DNA from: Parabacteroides massiliensis
GTDB taxonomy: Bacteria > Bacteroidota > Bacteroidia > Bacteroidales > Tannerellaceae
Assembly (NCBI RefSeq): GCF_900155425.1
Contig: NZ_LT700191.1
Coordinates: 731,918 to 795,917 of the forward strand
Direction of reading: 5' to 3'
DNA: 64,000 nt
The notes under the pieces: generated by a model
The model's database searches: none
What the model was told of the DNA's origin: nothing
The model's input: only the letters and a program-made list of their open reading frames with translations
Position numbers and translations under genes: made by a program
Shown here: one piece after another, positions 17,819 to 25,342 of the stretch
Position numbering within the stretch: the stretch's first letter is position 1
How the letters are laid out: every line of letters starts with the position of its first letter

Positions 17819-17826
17819 TACTTTTG
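17819..17826 (+). promoter_or_regulatory. Probable -7 box for prmC-recX-comF
   Basis: TACTTTTG fits TAnnTTTG and lies 17 bases before the prmC ATG. Confidence 0.5.
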
Positions 17827-17842
17827 CAAAAAATATATTTGC

Positions 17843-18703
17843 ATGACTGGAACCATCGCATACATCAAGAAATCATTGAAGGAGCTATATCCGCCTTCCG
17901 AGGTCAGCAGCTTGGTTCGTTTGATTATGGAGCGGGTTTGCAATATCCTGCCGCATCATTTTTTATTTTGTAAAGACAAAGAATTGTCCGAAAGCGAAAA
18001 AAAAAGGATTCACGAAATCGTCGAACGCCTGAAACAAATGGAGCCAATCCAATATATCTTAGGCACGGCCGATTTCTACAGCCTTTTGTTCGAAGTGAAC
18101 CCGTCCGTCCTGATTCCGCGTCCTGAAACCGAAGAACTGGTCGAACGGGTCATTATCGACAACGCTGATAAGAAAATCAAGATATTGGATATCGGTACAG
18201 GCAGCGGATGCATAGCCGTCACGCTGCGGAAACATCTGAAAAAAGCAAGTGTGATTGCAGCGGACATTTCAGCGGAAGCACTCGCAACCGCCCGCAGGAA
18301 TGCCAAGCTCAACAACGCGACGATCACTTTTATCCAGACGGACATTCTGAATCCGGAGAAAGCCGAAGCGGACATTCCGTTCATCCTGGACGTTATTGTC
18401 AGCAATCCGCCCTACATCAAGGAGGAAGAAAAGAAAGACATGGAGAAGAACGTGCTGGACTATGAGCCGCATCTGGCACTTTTCGTCCCGGACAACAATC
18501 CGTTGCTCTATTATTGGCATATCGCCCATTTCGGAAAGAAAAAACTAAAAAAAGACGGTCTCCTTTACTTCGAAATCAATGCAGCATGCGGCAAGATGGT
18601 TGTCGAGATGCTGGAAAAAGAAGGATATAAGGATATCGAATTAATCCAAGACCTGTCGGGTAAGGACCGGATCATAAAAGCACGCAATGAAACAGATCAA
18701 TGA
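17843..18703 (+). CDS. prmC: Release factor glutamine methyltransferase
   Basis: This protein has 286 residues, usual for PrmC/HemK. It methylates the GGQ glutamine of release factors 1 and 2 with S-adenosylmethionine. Visible parts are the helical N-domain (about 1-85), LIPRPETEELVERV, the SAM-binding ILDIGTGSGCIAVTL (about residues 114-128), ADISAEALATARRNA, and the catalytic SNPPYIKEEE. It overlaps recX by 17 bases, and recX overlaps comF, giving a tight three-gene operon. Confidence 0.95.
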   Translation: MTGTIAYIKKSLKELYPPSEVSSLVRLIMERVCNILPHHFLFCKDKELSESEKKRIHEIVERLKQMEPIQYILGTADFYSLLFEVNPSVLIPRPETEELVERVIIDNADKKIKILDIGTGSGCIAVTLRKHLKKASVIAADISAEALATARRNAKLNNATITFIQTDILNPEKAEADIPFILDVIVSNPPYIKEEEKKDMEKNVLDYEPHLALFVPDNNPLLYYWHIAHFGKKKLKKDGLLYFEINAACGKMVVEMLEKEGYKDIELIQDLSGKDRIIKARNETDQ

Positions 18704-19178
18704 GTCCGAGATGCTTCACAAGGCAGCCGCCTACTGTTCTGCCAGCGAACGTTGCATCCAAGACGTAGAAAAGAAAATCAAAGCAGCGGGATTGACCGGA
18801 GAAGAAAGCGACCGGATCATCTCCCGCCTGCTGAAAGAACGCTTCATCGATGAAAGCCGCTTTGCACGCTATTTCGTAAACGACAAATTGCGTTTCAACA
18901 AATGGGGACGTATCAAAATCAATTACGAAATGCAACGGAAAGGCATTCCATCCGATGTCCGCTCGAAAGCATTGGCTGACATCGACGAACAGGAATATCG
19001 TTCCATCCTCCTTTCCATTCTGAAAAGCAAAAAGAAAACGACCCGCGGGAAAGACGATCGGGAGGTTTACACCAAGCTCCTTCGGTTCGCTGCCGGACGT
19101 GGCTTCGAAACAAGGGAGACAAGCCGCTGTTTGAAACAACTGTTCAACGGGAATGATTATGAGGATGATTTTGAATGA
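18687..19178 (+). CDS. recX: RecX-family regulator of RecA
   Basis: This protein has 163 residues, almost all helical. It shows the RecX pattern of three-helix repeats: LHKAAAYCSASERCIQDVEKK, then IISRLLKERFIDESRFARYFVNDKL, then GRIKINYEMQRKGI with the typical G-x-x-[KR]-I. RecX binds and inhibits RecA filaments. It begins inside the end of prmC and ends inside comF. The coupling to prmC and comF looks like positional economy rather than a shared pathway. Confidence 0.88.
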   Translation: MKQINESEMLHKAAAYCSASERCIQDVEKKIKAAGLTGEESDRIISRLLKERFIDESRFARYFVNDKLRFNKWGRIKINYEMQRKGIPSDVRSKALADIDEQEYRSILLSILKSKKKTTRGKDDREVYTKLLRFAAGRGFETRETSRCLKQLFNGNDYEDDFE

Positions 19179-19845
19179 TCTCCTGAACTTGTTCTACCCC
19201 CGCCTCTGCCTGGTTTGCCAAACTCCTTTGGTGAAAGGGGAAGACCACATTTGCCTGCTTTGTTCGAATCATTTGCCCTATACGTATTTTACGGACATGA
19301 AGGATAATCGGGTCAGCCGGCTTTTCCAAGGGAAAGTGCCTTTTGTTGCCGCCACCGCATTGTTCTATTTCCTGCAAAAGGGAAGCAGCCAAAAGTTGGT
19401 CCATTCATTAAAATACCATGGGAACAAGAAACTCGGATATGAACTGGGACGTTTGGCGGTTACAGCCTATCGGGAGTCAGGATTGTTCGACACCGTCGAT
19501 CTTCTCCTGCCGGTTCCGCTCCATCCGAAGAGGATGAAGCAAAGAGGTTACAACCAGTCGGAATGGATCGCACGAGGCATCCAATCCGTCACCGGAATCG
19601 CAATCGACACCTCGTCCTTGTCACGCATCAAAAGGACCGAAAGCCAAACCCGCAAACAGAGATCCGAACGGCATAAAAACGTAGAGGGCATCTTTCACCC
19701 CAGCAATGCCGATGCGTTGAAAAACAAACATGTTCTATTGTTAGACGATGTCATTACGACCGGTTCCACCATTGGCGCCTGTGCAGAAGCGATAAAAGAC
19801 ATACCCGGTATCCGGATCAGTATTTTAGGCATAACCGTAGTATAA
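19153..19845 (+). CDS. ComF-family phosphoribosyltransferase-like protein
   Basis: This protein has up to 230 residues; any of three Mets in the first four codons could start it. It has an N-terminal four-Cys zinc site (LCLVCQTPL then HICLLCSNHL) and a type I phosphoribosyltransferase domain. The PRPP loop is VLLLDDVITTGSTIGACAEA (about 195-214), and MKQRGYNQSEWIARGI is the ComF signature. ComF proteins aid DNA uptake in naturally competent bacteria and also occur widely in others with an unclear role. The reading frame overlaps recX by 26 bases. No other competence gene is in view. Confidence 0.88.
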   Translation: MIMRMILNDLLNLFYPRLCLVCQTPLVKGEDHICLLCSNHLPYTYFTDMKDNRVSRLFQGKVPFVAATALFYFLQKGSSQKLVHSLKYHGNKKLGYELGRLAVTAYRESGLFDTVDLLLPVPLHPKRMKQRGYNQSEWIARGIQSVTGIAIDTSSLSRIKRTESQTRKQRSERHKNVEGIFHPSNADALKNKHVLLLDDVITTGSTIGACAEAIKDIPGIRISILGITVV

Positions 19846-19942
19846 ACCAGCATGAATCGGCACGGACTCACCCTAAAAATGTTGTACAATATGTCCGGCT
19901 CATTTTTTTCAAGAACTACAAGGTTATCTCATTCCCTTTATC

Positions 19943-19950
19943 TACCTTTG
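19943..19950 (+). promoter_or_regulatory. Probable -7 box for pyrE
   Basis: TACCTTTG fits TAnnTTTG 32 bases before the pyrE ATG. The -33 element is not clear. Confidence 0.5.
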
Positions 19951-19981
19951 CGAACTGATATAAACATATTTATTAGGTTGT

Positions 19982-20623
19982 ATGAAAACACTGGAAAGAT
20001 TAGTAGCAGAGAGATTATTAAAGATTAAGGCGGTCAAATTACAGCCAGCCAATCCTTTCACATGGGCATCCGGTTGGAAATCACCAATCTACAACGACAA
20101 CAGAAAGACACTTTCCTATCCGGAAATCAGAAGTTTCATTAAACTGGAACTGGCTCGCACTATCAGCGAAAAGTACGAAAATGCCGATGCTATTGCCGGT
20201 GTTGCAACCGGAGCTATCGCCCAAGGCGCATTAGTAGCCGACCTGTTGGGCCTGCCGTTCGTGTACATCCGTTCAACCCCTAAAGATCATGGACTGGAAA
20301 ACTTGATTGAAGGCGAACTAAAACCGGGTTCGAAAGTAGTGATCGTAGAAGATTTGGTTTCTACAGGCGGTAGCAGTTTGAAAGCCGTACAGGCTGTTCG
20401 TAATTTCGGCTGTGATGTTGCCGGCATGGTTGCCATCTTCACATATGGTTTCCCCGTTGCAGTTGAGGCTTTCAAAGAGGCAAAAGTAACGCTGACGACT
20501 CTGAGCAACTACGACGCAGTCCTGGAAGAAGCATTGCGCACAGATTACATTGACGAATCCGAAGTTGCCGTTCTTCAGGAATGGCGTAAAGATCCGGCAA
20601 ACTGGAATCCTGAAGCAAAGTAA
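19982..20623 (+). CDS. pyrE: Orotate phosphoribosyltransferase
   Basis: This protein has 213 residues, the family norm. It joins orotate and PRPP to give OMP in pyrimidine synthesis. Signatures are ASGWKSPIYNDNRKTLSYPE near the N-terminus, AGVATGAIAQGALVAD, YIRSTPKDHG and the PRPP loop VVIVEDLVSTGGSSLKAV (about residues 119-136). It is cytoplasmic. It starts a unit with the SRPBCC gene (6-base gap) and argH (12-base gap). Confidence 0.95.
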   Translation: MKTLERLVAERLLKIKAVKLQPANPFTWASGWKSPIYNDNRKTLSYPEIRSFIKLELARTISEKYENADAIAGVATGAIAQGALVADLLGLPFVYIRSTPKDHGLENLIEGELKPGSKVVIVEDLVSTGGSSLKAVQAVRNFGCDVAGMVAIFTYGFPVAVEAFKEAKVTLTTLSNYDAVLEEALRTDYIDESEVAVLQEWRKDPANWNPEAK

Positions 20624-20629
20624 GTAGAA

Positions 20630-21040
20630 ATGACTGAATTTGTAAGTGAAGTAAAAACGATCCCCTTCAACGAGGATCGTATTTTTAATGTGCTGTCCGA
20701 CCTCTCCAACTTGGAAAAGGTGCAGGACCGTATTCCTCAGGATAAGATTAACGATTTCGAGTTCGACAAAGACTCTTGCAGTTTTTCTGTCGCACCGGTA
20801 GGTAAGATAACCTTCCAGATCGTGGAACGTGAACCGAACAAGACGATCAAATTCACGACTACGAACTCTCCGGTTCCCCTGTTCCTCTGGATACAGTTGA
20901 AACAGGTAGAAGAAAACGACACGCGGATGAAAATAACCGTCCGTGCCGAACTGAATCCGTTTATCAAACCAATGGTATCAAAACCGCTGCAGGATGCGAT
21001 CGATAAAATATCGACCATATTGGCATCTCTGCCTTATTAA
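20630..21040 (+). CDS. SRPBCC-fold (START-like) small protein
   Basis: This protein has 136 residues without a signal peptide. The opening EVKTIPFNEDRIFNVLSDLSNLEKVQDRIP and the closing MKITVRAELNPFIKPMVSKPLQDAIDKISTILA match the helix-grip fold of polyketide-cyclase/SRPBCC proteins, which bind hydrophobic ligands. No ligand or reaction can be read from it. It is wedged between pyrE and argH with very short gaps, so it is expressed with them. I know of no direct link to pyrimidine or arginine synthesis. Confidence 0.8.
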   Translation: MTEFVSEVKTIPFNEDRIFNVLSDLSNLEKVQDRIPQDKINDFEFDKDSCSFSVAPVGKITFQIVEREPNKTIKFTTTNSPVPLFLWIQLKQVEENDTRMKITVRAELNPFIKPMVSKPLQDAIDKISTILASLPY

Positions 21041-21052
21041 TTATATTTTTTG

Positions 21053-22390
21053 ATGGCTCAGAAACTTTGGGAAAAGAATGTTCAGGTAGACCAGGAAGTG
21101 GATACCTTTACGGTAGGCAAAGACCGTGAGATGGACCTCTATCTCGCCAAGTACGATGTGCTCGGTTCGATGGCTCACATCACCATGCTGGAAAGCATCG
21201 GACTGCTTACCAAAGAGGAACTGACGGTCCTGCTTGCCGAACTGAAAAATATCTATGCCGTTGCCGACAGCGGCCGGTTTGTAATTGAAGAAGGCGTGGA
21301 AGACGTCCACTCGCAGGTGGAACTGATGCTGACACGCCGCTTGGGCGACACAGGGAAAAAGATACACAGCGGACGTTCACGCAACGACCAGGTGTTGTTG
21401 GACCTGAAACTGTTCACCCGCGCACAGATACAGGAAATCGTCGAACTTGTATCAGCCCTGTTCGAAGTGCTGATCTCGCAAAGCAACCGCTATAAGGACG
21501 TGTTGCTTCCCGGATATACGCATTTACAGATTGCCATGCCGTCATCGTTCGGACTTTGGTTCGGCGCCTATGCCGAAAGCCTGGCCGATGATTTGCAGAT
21601 GATGCAGGCTGCTTACAAGGTTTGCAACCGCAATCCGTTGGGCTCTGCTGCCGGATATGGATCTTCTTTCCCGCTGAGACGCCAGATGACAACAGACTTG
21701 CTTGGTTTCGACTCGCTCGATTATAACGTCGTTTACGCCCAGATGGGACGCGGCAAGATGGAACGCACCGTCGCTTTTGCCATGGCGGGTATTGCAGCCA
21801 CTCTTTCCAAACTGGCTTTCGACGCTTGCATGTTCAACAGCCAGAACTTCGGTTTCATCAAATTGCCGGATCAGTTCACGACAGGTTCCAGCATCATGCC
21901 GCATAAAAAGAATCCGGACGTATTCGAGTTGACACGTGCCAAATGCAACAAATTGCAAGGATTACCTCAGCAGATTACGTTGATCTGCAACAACCTCCCG
22001 TCGGGCTATTTCCGCGACCTGCAAATCATAAAGGAAGTTTTCCTTCCCTCTTTCGACGAGTTGAAGGACTGCCTTCGCATGGTTACGCATATGATGCGGG
22101 AGGTGAAAGTGAACGAACATATCCTGGACGACGACAAATATGCCCTCCTCTTTAGTGTAGAGGAAGTAAACCGCCTCGTTCTGGAAGGCGTGCCTTTCCG
22201 TGATGCTTACAAGCAGGTCGGATTGAACATCGAAGCAGGTAAATTCACTCCGGTCAAGGAAGTTCACCATACGCACGAAGGAAGTATCGGTAATTTATGT
22301 AATGACCAGATTTCCGTCCTGATGCAAAATATAGTGGATGGTTTCGCGTTTAATAGAGTAAACGAAGCTGAACGACAGCTATTATCCTAA
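21053..22390 (+). CDS. argH: Argininosuccinate lyase
   Basis: This protein has 445 residues, starting at ATG 21053 (MAQKLWEKNVQVDQE); the TTG one codon earlier is not needed. It splits argininosuccinate to arginine and fumarate. Signatures are GRSRNDQVLLDLKLF (about 105-119), GYTHLQIAMPSSFGLWF and the fumarase-superfamily block TGSSIMPHKKNPD (about 280-292) with its catalytic Ser loop. It ends six bases before the Rieske-like lipoprotein gene. Confidence 0.95.
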   Translation: MAQKLWEKNVQVDQEVDTFTVGKDREMDLYLAKYDVLGSMAHITMLESIGLLTKEELTVLLAELKNIYAVADSGRFVIEEGVEDVHSQVELMLTRRLGDTGKKIHSGRSRNDQVLLDLKLFTRAQIQEIVELVSALFEVLISQSNRYKDVLLPGYTHLQIAMPSSFGLWFGAYAESLADDLQMMQAAYKVCNRNPLGSAAGYGSSFPLRRQMTTDLLGFDSLDYNVVYAQMGRGKMERTVAFAMAGIAATLSKLAFDACMFNSQNFGFIKLPDQFTTGSSIMPHKKNPDVFELTRAKCNKLQGLPQQITLICNNLPSGYFRDLQIIKEVFLPSFDELKDCLRMVTHMMREVKVNEHILDDDKYALLFSVEEVNRLVLEGVPFRDAYKQVGLNIEAGKFTPVKEVHHTHEGSIGNLCNDQISVLMQNIVDGFAFNRVNEAERQLLS

Positions 22391-22396
22391 TAAACG

Positions 22397-22858
22397 ATGA
22401 AACGATTTTTATTTTGCTTACTCGTATTGTTGGTCTGTTCGTGTTCCAAATTTGAGGAATCGGACATTCCTTACGCACCGGTATATCTGAATATCGATTT
22501 GAGGTTCCAAGACAAAGACTTAGTAGGCATCTATAATCACAAATCCATCACCAAAGCCCGTATTGCCGGAGAAAAGACCGGTTATTCGGGCGTATTGATT
22601 GTTTGTGGAATCGATTCGTATGGCAACACGACATACTTTGCTTTCGATCTTTGCTGCCCTCATGAAGCAAAAAGAGACATTATCATCGAACCCAACAATG
22701 CCGGTACGGCAACTTGTCCCGAATGCGGAACGGAATTTGATATAGCTGCTTATGGTGGTACCGGAGCTCCGGTAAAAGGAGTCTCCAAATATCCTTTAAG
22801 AAGATATGCAGTCTCTTCCAATTCGTCCGGAGGGCAGGAATGGGTCGTGATAAATTAA
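22397..22858 (+). CDS. Rieske-like lipoprotein with altered metal motif
   Basis: This protein has 153 residues. A lipoprotein signal (MKRFLFCLLVLLVCSC) places it in the envelope. The mature part looks like a Rieske fold: LCCPHEAK (Cys-x-His) and, about 30 residues later, TCPECGTEFDI followed by the proline-loop-like GGTGAPVKGVSKYPLRRY. In a classical Rieske protein the second pair is Cys-x2-His; here it is Cys-x2-Cys. It may therefore hold a different cluster, a zinc ion, or nothing. It follows argH by 6 bases. No redox partner is visible nearby. Confidence 0.7.
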   Translation: MKRFLFCLLVLLVCSCSKFEESDIPYAPVYLNIDLRFQDKDLVGIYNHKSITKARIAGEKTGYSGVLIVCGIDSYGNTTYFAFDLCCPHEAKRDIIIEPNNAGTATCPECGTEFDIAAYGGTGAPVKGVSKYPLRRYAVSSNSSGGQEWVVIN

Positions 22859-22895
22859 AAAACGCAGGATCAAACGTAACTTTTTTATCCAAATA

Positions 22896-22926
22896 TTTGC
22901 AGAAACAAAAATTTCATCTACCTTTG
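22896..22926 (+). promoter_or_regulatory. Promoter of the Gly-Leu-Gly tRNA cluster
   Basis: TTTG (22896-22899), then 19 bases, then TACCTTTG (22919-22926): an exact fit to the Bacteroidetes vegetative promoter, 28 bases before the first tRNA. Confidence 0.8.
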
Positions 22927-22954
22927 CACACGCAAACGAAAACAATGTAACAAC

Positions 22955-23027
22955 GCGGAAGTAGCTCAGTTGGTAGAGCATAACCTTGCCAAGGTTAGGG
23001 TCGCGGGTTCGAGTCCCGTCTTCCGCT
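22955..23027 (+). tRNA. tRNA-Gly(GCC), first copy
   Basis: The acceptor GCGGAAG pairs with CTTCCGC, discriminator T. The anticodon stem-loop AACCTTGCCAAGGTT gives anticodon GCC, and the T-arm GGGTTCGAGTCCC is intact. It is 73 bases long without encoded CCA. Confidence 0.95.
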
Positions 23028-23048
23028 CATCTCTTAAGAGAAAGGGAT

Positions 23049-23133
23049 GCTCGAATGGTGGAATCGGTAGACACGAAGGACTTAAAATCCTTTGGCCATT
23101 GCGGCTGTGCGGGTTCAAGTCCCGCTTCGAGTA
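23049..23133 (+). tRNA. tRNA-Leu(UAA)
   Basis: This is an 85-base class II tRNA. The acceptor GCTCGAA faces TTCGAGT with a G-U first pair, discriminator A. The anticodon loop in AGGACTTAAAATCCT gives UAA. A long variable arm GGCCATTGCGGCT and T-arm GGGTTCAAGTCCC are present. Confidence 0.93.
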
Positions 23134-23158
23134 CACATGTTTGAGCAACACACATTTT

Positions 23159-23231
23159 GCGGAAGTAGCTCAGTTGGTAGAGCATAACCTTGCCAAGGTT
23201 AGGGTCGCGGGTTCGAGTCCCGTCTTCCGCT
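23159..23231 (+). tRNA. tRNA-Gly(GCC), second copy
   Basis: It is identical in all 73 bases to the first tRNA-Gly copy at 22955, so a recent duplication or gene conversion is likely. It is the last tRNA before the integrase remnant. Confidence 0.95.
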
Positions 23232-23239
23232 CGCTTCCA

Positions 23240-23276
23240 AAAGGCCTCGTTATTCTCAGGAATAGCGGGGCTTTTT
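23240..23276 (+). terminator. Terminator of the tRNA cluster
   Basis: AAGGCCTCGTTATTC pairs imperfectly with GAATAGCGGGGCTTT and is followed by a T-run. Confidence 0.75.
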
Positions 23277-23485
23277 ACTTTATGTATCAATTAGTTAGTA
23301 CTATAATTACTCATAAAGAAAAAGCGATTCTCAAACATCCAAATAAGAGAATACAAATAAAGCACCTTTTCATCATTAAACACGAAAAAGATATTTGTAT
23401 AATTCTAACCGTCTTATCTGATTTGTAATTGTTCCAACAAACAAAAATCCTTTTAACCGTTAAAATTCGCTGTTTTTACTCATTT

Positions 23486-23505
23486 GTGTAAACCACTGTG
23501 TAAAC
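23486..23505 (+). repeat. Two GTGTAAAC copies spaced 12 bases
   Basis: GTGTAAAC at 23486-23493 and 23498-23505, directly before the integrase remnant start. A sister set precedes the other integrase at 50271-50302. Confidence 0.6.
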
Positions 23506-23516
23506 CAAAAACAGAG

Positions 23517-23666
23517 ATGAATGCAAGTCTTAATGTACTGTGTTACACATCAAAAACACTATCTAATGGAGAACACCCAATCATGATTTGTGTAAACCAG
23601 AATCGAAAAAGAAAATATTCCAGTCTGGGAATATCAATTCAAGCCAAATTAAAACTGGCTCAATAA
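23517..23666 (+). pseudogene. Tyrosine integrase remnant (N-terminal arm-binding domain only)
   Basis: About 49 codons starting MNASLNVLCYTSKTLSNGEH. The pattern SLNVLCYTSKTL, PIMICVNQNRKRKYSSLGIS matches the N-terminal arm-DNA-binding domain of Bacteroidetes tyrosine integrases and the integrase at 49508. It stops with a TAA after KLAQ, and nothing of the core-binding or catalytic domain follows. It lies about 285 bases after the second tRNA-Gly and points away from it, the usual place for an element that integrated at the tRNA 3' end. I read it as a fossil of a lost element. Confidence 0.75.
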
Positions 23667-23765
23667 ACATATAAGAAATGAGTCGGGTATGAAAAGTATC
23701 ATATAGAGCGAGAAGTGGCAACTGCCATACTACTATCGTCAGGCAATAAAGCATTAGATAAAAGC

Positions 23766-23800
23766 AATCAGGGCCTGTATCACTACAGACCCTGATTTTC
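23766..23800. terminator. Strong hairpin after susD
   Basis: AATCAGGGCCTGTA pairs with TACAGACCCTGATT around TCAC. A T-run follows on the plus strand and a T-rich tail on the minus strand, so it can end susD transcription and any read-through from the integrase remnant. Confidence 0.75.
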
Positions 23801-23895
23801 TAATAAATGTGTGTCTATTTATTAGGTATTGGGATATTCCCATATTATTAGAACTACAGCTTGATAAAAAATGCTGAAGTTTCTCTGTAATACAT

Positions 23896-25326
23896 TTACA
23901 ACGGATTCTGCTCCATCAACGGATTAGAATCTATTTCCTGTTTCGGGATCAAGAACAGAAGCTCCTTTGATCCTGCTTCAAAATAGCCGGCTTTAGACCA
24001 AAATGTTTCATTATGTCCTTTGTTGCGTCTATCCATAGCAATATTCAAACGCTTGATGTCAAATAACCGGAATCCGTCTCCCCAGAGATCGCAACGACGT
24101 TCCATCAAAATATGCTGGATCAGGGCTTCACCCGTCACAGTCGGCTTTTGAGCTTCCGGATCGCGATTTTTAGTCAGTTCGAAAATGACCTCTTGCGCTT
24201 CCGCATCCTTATTCTGGCGAGCTAAAGCTTCAGCTTCGATCAGATACATTTCTCCGGATTTCATGTAGATGTAATCATTCGTCCATTCTCCGAAACCAGT
24301 GAACTTATAACCTATGCGGTCTTCATCGAATACTTGTTTACGTTGGTCGCTGTCGGCCATATAGTTGATAATTTCAGTACTACCCAACTTGAAGCTGCCC
24401 AATGATGCATATCCTCCGAAATTCGGATCCACTTGCGAAAAGAAAGAAGCATAACTGGTTTGTTGTTCGTCGATTAAAACGGCTCCCCACATCCATTCGC
24501 TATCGTTCGAGCTATTCCAGCCGTTTTTGTAATTACTGGTCAGGGGATAACCTTGTCGAGCTTGATGCGCCATATCGACAGCTGTTGCCCAATCGCCGGT
24601 TGTCAAGGCAAAACGAGCTTTAAGACCTTGAGCGACACTTAAATCAAGATGCGATTTATTAGGACGGGATTCATCCGATTCGGCCAGTAATGTCATCGAT
24701 TGATCAATATCTTTGAAAATCTGTTCATATACCGCTTCGACTGTAGAACGAGGCTTGGCTTCGCCACTATTGTCCAAAACCAAGGGAACTCCCAATTGGG
24801 TATTGCTTCCATTATAATCATACCAATAAGCAAACATTTGTACTAACTGCCAATAAGAATAGGCCCGATAAGCATATGCCTGTCCCTTGATATTTTTAAC
24901 TAAACTTTCGTTCAATGCAGCATCGGAAGCATTATCGATATTTTCCAGGAGCAGATTCACATTGTCTATAATATCATAATAATACGACCACGCAAATTCC
25001 AAATTTTCGGAATTGATATTCCGGTTATCCAAATACTGATACCAACCTACGAACCAACCGTATCCACGTTCCAACTGCAGGTAATCGTCTCCCATAAAAT
25101 CGATAATAATATCTATGGACTTTTGTCCGAATCGTCCATGATTATCATAATACGCATATGTGGAACGATGAATTCCGTTAAGTGCCGTTTCCGCACCATT
25201 GACAGTAGAGAACAAACTTTCGTCCGTGACGCTGTTAGTCGGAACTCTCTCCAGATACCCTTCACCACATCCCGTAGCGATCAGCAGGGATGTAGCCAAT
25301 ATGATGGAAGCTATTATTTTTTTCAT
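23896..25326 (-). CDS. SusD/RagB-family glycan-binding lipoprotein
   Basis: This protein has 476 residues, starting at MKKIIASIILATSLLIATGCGEGYLERVP; Cys20 is the lipid anchor. SusD-like signs are YLERVPTNSVTDESLF after the anchor, TALNGIHRSTY, IKGQAYAYRAYSYWQLVQMFA (TPR-like helices), SGEMYLIEAEALARQNK and ERRCDLWGDGFRLFDIKRL near the C-terminus. It sits on the cell surface as the lid of the SusC transporter. It lies 16 bases after susC. No glycoside hydrolase or regulator accompanies the pair, so the substrate cannot be guessed. Confidence 0.93.
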   Translation of the reverse strand: MKKIIASIILATSLLIATGCGEGYLERVPTNSVTDESLFSTVNGAETALNGIHRSTYAYYDNHGRFGQKSIDIIIDFMGDDYLQLERGYGWFVGWYQYLDNRNINSENLEFAWSYYYDIIDNVNLLLENIDNASDAALNESLVKNIKGQAYAYRAYSYWQLVQMFAYWYDYNGSNTQLGVPLVLDNSGEAKPRSTVEAVYEQIFKDIDQSMTLLAESDESRPNKSHLDLSVAQGLKARFALTTGDWATAVDMAHQARQGYPLTSNYKNGWNSSNDSEWMWGAVLIDEQQTSYASFFSQVDPNFGGYASLGSFKLGSTEIINYMADSDQRKQVFDEDRIGYKFTGFGEWTNDYIYMKSGEMYLIEAEALARQNKDAEAQEVIFELTKNRDPEAQKPTVTGEALIQHILMERRCDLWGDGFRLFDIKRLNIAMDRRNKGHNETFWSKAGYFEAGSKELLFLIPKQEIDSNPLMEQNPL

Positions 25327-25342
25327 TGTTTGATTCATGTTT

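Noticed and set aside
22970-23428. Plus-strand frame of about 150 codons with an internal repeat
   Set aside because: It lies over the three tRNA genes; the repeat is the duplicated tRNA-Gly.
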